DNA of 64,000 nt. It comes from Cupriavidus sp. P-10. Its GTDB lineage: Bacteria > Pseudomonadota > Gammaproteobacteria > Burkholderiales > Burkholderiaceae. Both the position numbers and the translations under genes were made by a program. Of the stretch, positions 60,970-64,000 are shown piece by piece. The notes below the pieces were generated by a model that worked only from the letters and a program-made list of their open reading frames with translations, had not been told where the DNA came from and did no database searches. The stretch's first letter is position 1; every line of letters begins with the position of its first letter. Where the stretch lies: assembly GCF_003402535.2 (NCBI RefSeq), contig NZ_AP025170.1, forward strand, positions 3,410,001 through 3,474,000, given 5' to 3'.

Positions 60970-62190
60970 TCAGAGCAGGTGGTCGAGCAGGTCCGGGCCG
61001 AAGACTTCGCGGTCGATGTGCGCCACCGGCACGCCGGCGCTGACCACAGCATGCCGCTGCGCCTGCATGAAGCCCAGCGGCCCACACAGGTAGAAGCGGC
61101 CATCGATGAAGCGCTGCAGCGCCGGCTGGGCCAGCAACTCGGCCATCGGCATGGTGCCCGCGTGGTCGTAGTCGCGGCCGATGGCGTCGGCGGCCTCGGG
61201 GGCTTCATAGCTGATATGCGTCACCAGTTGCGGCAACCGCTCGCGTGCCCACTGCAGGTCGGCACGGTGCGCATGGTAGCGGCCATTGCGGGCCGCGTGG
61301 GCGAACAGGATCGGGCGCTGCGAGCCCTGGACGGCCAGCGTGCGCAGCACCGACAGCATTGGCGTGATGCCGATGCCGCCCGACAGCAGCACCAGCGGGC
61401 GATGGCCGTCGAGCGCCGGGGTGAAGTCACCAAATGGCGGGCTCACCTTCAGCTCGGTACCCTCCTGCGCGTTGGCATGCAGCCAGTTGGAGACGGCGCC
61501 GGCCGGCGTAGACTGGTCGCCGTCTTCGCGCTTGACCGAAATGCGCCAGGTCGGCAGGCCGGTCTCACCCGACAGCGAATACTGGCGCAACTGGCGCGTG
61601 CCGTCGTCGAGGTGCGCCTCGACGCTGACGTACTGGCCGGGACGGAAGTCGCGCAGCGGGCCACCGTCGGCAGCCGCCAGCGTCAGCGACACCACCTGCT
61701 CGCCCTGCGCTTCGCGGCGCATCACGCGCACCGCCGTCAAGTCGCCGGCGGCAACGCCGGTACGCTGGTACAGCCGCGCCTCGGCGGCGATCAGCTCTCC
61801 GGCCAGCAGCCAGTAGGCCTCATCCCAGGCGGCCAGCAGCGGCGACGTGGCGGCGTCGCCCAGCACCGCCTTGATCGCGCCCAGCAGGTGGCGGCCGACG
61901 ATCGGATAGTGCGAGGGCGTCAGGCCCACTGCCGCATGCTTGTGCACGATGCGGTCGACCACCGGCGCCAGCGCCGCGCCATTGTCGATATTGGCGGCGT
62001 AGGCGAACACGGCCGACGCCAGCGATTGCTGCTGGCTGCCGTTGGCCTGGTTGCCCATATTGAACATCTGCGTGAGTTCAGGCCGGTCGGCGAACATCTC
62101 GCGGTAGAAATGGGTGGTGATGGCCAGGCCATGCTCGCGCAGCACCGGGACGCTCGCATCGATATAGGGGCGGGAAGCGGCGGACAGCAT
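60970..62190 (-). CDS. hmp: Flavohemoprotein, nitric oxide dioxygenase
   Basis: Hmp oxidises NO to nitrate using haem, FAD and NADH. The 406-residue product has a globin domain with distal Tyr29, Gln53 and proximal His85 (VHKHAAVG). It then has an FNR-type FAD domain with the RQYSLSGE motif near 200 and an NAD domain with GGIGITPML and CGPLGFMQAQ. It lies next to nsrR, the NO-sensing repressor gene, and has an NsrR-like box just before its start. It differs at many positions from the classic R. eutropha FHP sequence as I recall it. Confidence 0.93.
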   Translation of the reverse strand: MLSAASRPYIDASVPVLREHGLAITTHFYREMFADRPELTQMFNMGNQANGSQQQSLASAVFAYAANIDNGAALAPVVDRIVHKHAAVGLTPSHYPIVGRHLLGAIKAVLGDAATSPLLAAWDEAYWLLAGELIAAEARLYQRTGVAAGDLTAVRVMRREAQGEQVVSLTLAAADGGPLRDFRPGQYVSVEAHLDDGTRQLRQYSLSGETGLPTWRISVKREDGDQSTPAGAVSNWLHANAQEGTELKVSPPFGDFTPALDGHRPLVLLSGGIGITPMLSVLRTLAVQGSQRPILFAHAARNGRYHAHRADLQWARERLPQLVTHISYEAPEAADAIGRDYDHAGTMPMAELLAQPALQRFIDGRFYLCGPLGFMQAQRHAVVSAGVPVAHIDREVFGPDLLDHLL

Positions 62191-62208
62191 CAGGTAACAC
62201 TCCGTTTA

Positions 62209-62233
62209 ATTCATGCATGTTATATGCATGTTT
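62209..62233. promoter_or_regulatory. NsrR-like operator upstream of hmp
   Basis: Two atgcat motifs (62213-62218 and 62224-62229) spaced 11 bases apart give the pattern of an NsrR box (AAGATGCATTTNNAATGCATCTT-like). It lies 19-43 bases before the hmp start codon. On the minus strand TATAAC is inside the site and could be the -10 element, which would make NsrR a direct block. Confidence 0.7.
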
Positions 62234-62285
62234 TTTCGCACAATAAAACCGGCGCTCGTCGGCGCCTGCGCGGAACTCAGTCCAC

Positions 62286-62738
62286 TCAGGCCGAACGCCG
62301 GTTCAGGAAATCGCGATGCAGCCGGATGATCGACTCGGCGGTCTTGCTGCCCGTGACATCGGCCAGCGTGACATCGTCCAGCGCGCGGTAGAACGCCTGC
62401 TCGGCCACGTCCAGGGCGCGCTTCAGGCGGCAGTTGCCGTTCAGCGCGCAGGGCGGGTTGTCGCAGTCGATGATGGCCTTGTGGCCTTCCAGCTCGCGCA
62501 GGATCGTGCCGATGGTCAGCTGTTCGGCACCCGGCCCCAGCTGCAGGCCGCCGTGGCGGCCGCGCGTGGCCGTGATCCAGCCCAGCTTCGACAACCGCGC
62601 CGCCACCTTGACCAGGTGGTTGTGCGAGATATCGAACTGCTGCCCCACTTCCGCAATGGTGATGGGCCGGCTGCCGTCGCCACGGGCGACGTACATCAGC
62701 AGGCGCAGTGCATAGTCGGAAAAGCGGGTCAGTTGCAT
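62286..62738 (-). CDS. nsrR: Nitric-oxide-sensing repressor NsrR (Rrf2 family)
   Basis: NsrR is an iron-sulfur repressor released by NO. The 150-residue product begins MQLTRFSDYALRLLMYVAR with a winged helix (TIAEVGQQFDISHNHLVKVAARL) and has the three cluster cysteines Cys92, Cys97 and Cys103 (CDNPPCALNGNC). It is cotranscribed or adjacent with hmp on the minus strand, with NsrR-like boxes upstream of both genes, suggesting autoregulation. Confidence 0.92.
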   Translation of the reverse strand: MQLTRFSDYALRLLMYVARGDGSRPITIAEVGQQFDISHNHLVKVAARLSKLGWITATRGRHGGLQLGPGAEQLTIGTILRELEGHKAIIDCDNPPCALNGNCRLKRALDVAEQAFYRALDDVTLADVTGSKTAESIIRLHRDFLNRRSA

Positions 62739-62756
62739 CGTGGCGACATCTTAAAA

Positions 62757-62778
62757 AATATGCATTCAGGATGCAAGT
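62757..62778. promoter_or_regulatory. NsrR-like operator upstream of nsrR
   Basis: The sequence atatgcattcaggatgcaag contains the half-sites atgcat and atgca at an 11-base step, like the box before hmp. It ends 19 bases upstream of the nsrR ATG, so the protein probably represses its own gene. It also lies in the gap before the plus-strand gspG. Confidence 0.6.
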
Positions 62779-62944
62779 TAAATCCGGGCGGGTGCACGAG
62801 CTGTGATTTGCATCGCACATTGCCGCGGCGCCGACGCCACCCCCATAAAACAGTCATGTGGCGCCGGTTATACTGACTGGCGAAACCGGCCCGCCGCCAG
62901 CCCGGCCGCGGGCCTAGCCATTCCAGCAACGAGGTTCACAGACG

Positions 62945-63418
62945 ATGCGCATTTTCACTACCCGTTCCGCCAGCCCTGTCCGTTCCCGGCCCGCACGCGC
63001 CCGCCGCGCGCGCGGCTTCACCCTGATCGAGATCATGGTGGTGATCGTGATCCTTGGCGTGCTGGCGGCGCTGGTAGTGCCCAAGATCATGAGCCGTCCG
63101 GACGAAGCGCGCATCGTCGCGGCACGCCAGGATATCTCGTCAATCATGCAGGCGCTCAAGCTGTACCGGCTCGACAACAGCCGCTACCCGACCACCGAGC
63201 AAGGCCTGGCCGCGCTGGTGAGCAAGCCTACCACCGAGCCGGTGCCGAACAACTGGAAGGGCGGTGGCTACCTGGAGAAGCTGCCCAAGGATCCCTGGGG
63301 CCATCCGTACCAGTACCTGAACCCGGGCGTGCGCGGCGAGATCGACGTGTTCAGCTTCGGCGCCGACGGCCAGGCCGGCGGCAATGGCAACGACGCCGAT
63401 ATCGGCAACTGGGAATAA
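62945..63418 (+). CDS. gspG: Type II secretion major pseudopilin GspG
   Basis: GspG is the main subunit of the secretion pseudopilus. The 157-residue product has a prepilin cleavage site after Gly24 (G|FTLIE, with Glu at +5), a hydrophobic helix ([18 protein letters not shown]) and the conserved [12 protein letters not shown] and [13 protein letters not shown]. The C-terminal [13 protein letters not shown] region fits the calcium-binding loop. It starts the plus-strand gspG-gspH-gspI run. Confidence 0.96.
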   Translation: MRIFTTRSASPVRSRPARARRARGFTLIEIMVVIVILGVLAALVVPKIMSRPDEARIVAARQDISSIMQALKLYRLDNSRYPTTEQGLAALVSKPTTEPVPNNWKGGGYLEKLPKDPWGHPYQYLNPGVRGEIDVFSFGADGQAGGNGNDADIGNWE

Positions 63419-63449
63419 GTCCCGGCGCCCCCGCCCCCTTCCCTAAACC

Positions 63450-63947
63450 ATGACCACGGCGCCGCGCCGCCGCGCGCCCTTGCGGCGCCGGGGCTTTACC
63501 CTGCTCGAGCTGCTGGTGGTCATGGTGATCGCCGGCATCGTGATCTCGCTGGTGGCGGTCAATGCCTCGCCCAACGAGCGCGGCCGCGTGCTGGATGACG
63601 GCCAGCGCATCGCACGGCTGTTCGAGCTGGCGCAGGAAGAAGCCCAGCTCGGCGCCCGCCCCCTCGCCTGGGAGGGCGACGCCAGCGGCTGGCGTTTCCT
63701 GGAGTCGACCCCGAACGGCTGGATCCCGATGCGCACCGACGTGTTCGCGCCGGGCCGGTGGCGCCTGGCGCTGGACCAGGTGGTGGTGGTCGAAGGCGGC
63801 CGCCCCACTGGCACCGGCGGCCCACTGCGGCTGGTATTCGGGCGCGAGCTGATCGATGCGCCGCAGCGGCTGGTGCTGGTGCGCGGCGACATCCGCGTTG
63901 ACGTCACCGCTGACGGTAGCGGCCGTTACTTCGCCAGCTCGCCATGA
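63450..63947 (+). CDS. gspH: Type II secretion minor pseudopilin GspH
   Basis: GspH is a minor pseudopilin near the pilus tip. The 165-residue product has a basic leader and a cleavage site after Gly15 (G|FTLLE), a hydrophobic helix and the family's later WRFLESTPNGW and WRLALDQVVV segments. It is 31 bases after gspG and its stop overlaps the gspI start (ATGA). Confidence 0.92.
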   Translation: MTTAPRRRAPLRRRGFTLLELLVVMVIAGIVISLVAVNASPNERGRVLDDGQRIARLFELAQEEAQLGARPLAWEGDASGWRFLESTPNGWIPMRTDVFAPGRWRLALDQVVVVEGGRPTGTGGPLRLVFGRELIDAPQRLVLVRGDIRVDVTADGSGRYFASSP

Positions 63948-64000
63948 CCCGCGCCCCCTTGCACGGCCGCCGGCGCCGCGCCGGCTTTACGCTGATCGAG
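63944..64000 (+). CDS. gspI: Type II secretion minor pseudopilin GspI (3' part outside window)
   Basis: Only the first 19 codons are present: MTRAPLHGRRRRAGFTLIE. The basic leader followed by G|FTLIE (Gly14, Glu19) is a prepilin peptidase site, and the position after gspH identifies GspI. The start overlaps the gspH stop by four bases. Confidence 0.85.
   Translation, partial: MTRAPLHGRRRRAGFTLIE

Overview
The window comes from a high-GC beta-proteobacterium of the Cupriavidus/Ralstonia group, most like Cupriavidus. This rests on the 16S rRNA, on protein sequences typical of Burkholderiales, and on the gene order tRNA-Tyr/Gly/Thr-tuf-tRNA-Trp-secE-nusG-rplKAJL-rpoBC-recQ-rpsL-rpsG-fusA-tuf-rpsJ. 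No insertion sequence, prophage or CRISPR array was seen.

Layout. 1-10.7 kb (minus strand): the spc and S10 ribosomal protein genes, from a 3'-truncated secY back to rplC. 10.8-16.1 kb: a catabolic island of a two-component flavin monooxygenase (StyA/StyB type), an SDR dehydrogenase and a dienelactone-hydrolase/SnoaL-like protein, with a divergent AraC-type regulator. This content matches indole-to-anthranilate (iif/ind) clusters. 16.2-21.5 kb: the str operon (rpsL, rpsG, fusA, tuf) with rpsJ attached to its end. The island therefore separates rpsJ from rplC. A bidirectional terminator follows rpsJ, and rplC has its own promoter-like sequence. 21.5-36.1 kb: recQ, rpoC, rpoB, rplL, rplJ, rplA, rplK, nusG, secE. 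36.1-38.0 kb: tRNA-Trp, a second tuf copy, then tRNA-Thr, -Gly and -Tyr behind a strong promoter. 38.1-43.8 kb: a complete rRNA operon (16S, tRNA-Ile, tRNA-Ala, 23S, 5S) with promoter, boxA sites and terminator.

The right third is accessory metabolism, mostly on the plus strand: a DUF488 protein, an SpmA-SpmB fusion, a candidate small RNA, a FUSC membrane protein, a DUF1488 protein and a universal stress protein. Next come paaABCDE (phenylacetyl-CoA epoxidase) with a TetR-type operator in its promoter, a DUF1835 protein and a PaaR-like TetR regulator. Then follow a KefF/KefC potassium efflux pair, a GNAT acetyltransferase, an Lrp-type regulator and a secreted EF-hand protein. The window ends in a type II secretion locus (gspC on minus; gspG, gspH and partial gspI on plus) that is split by an NO-detoxification pair, hmp and nsrR, with two NsrR-like boxes.

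Two themes link the genes. The left two thirds is the growth-rate-controlled translation and transcription core, all on the minus strand. Aromatic catabolism appears twice, as the iif-like island and as paaABCDE, and both use oxygenase chemistry. The least explained elements are the S10-operon split, the candidate anti-Shine-Dalgarno small RNA near 45.8 kb, and two short tandem repeats in the iif-like island.
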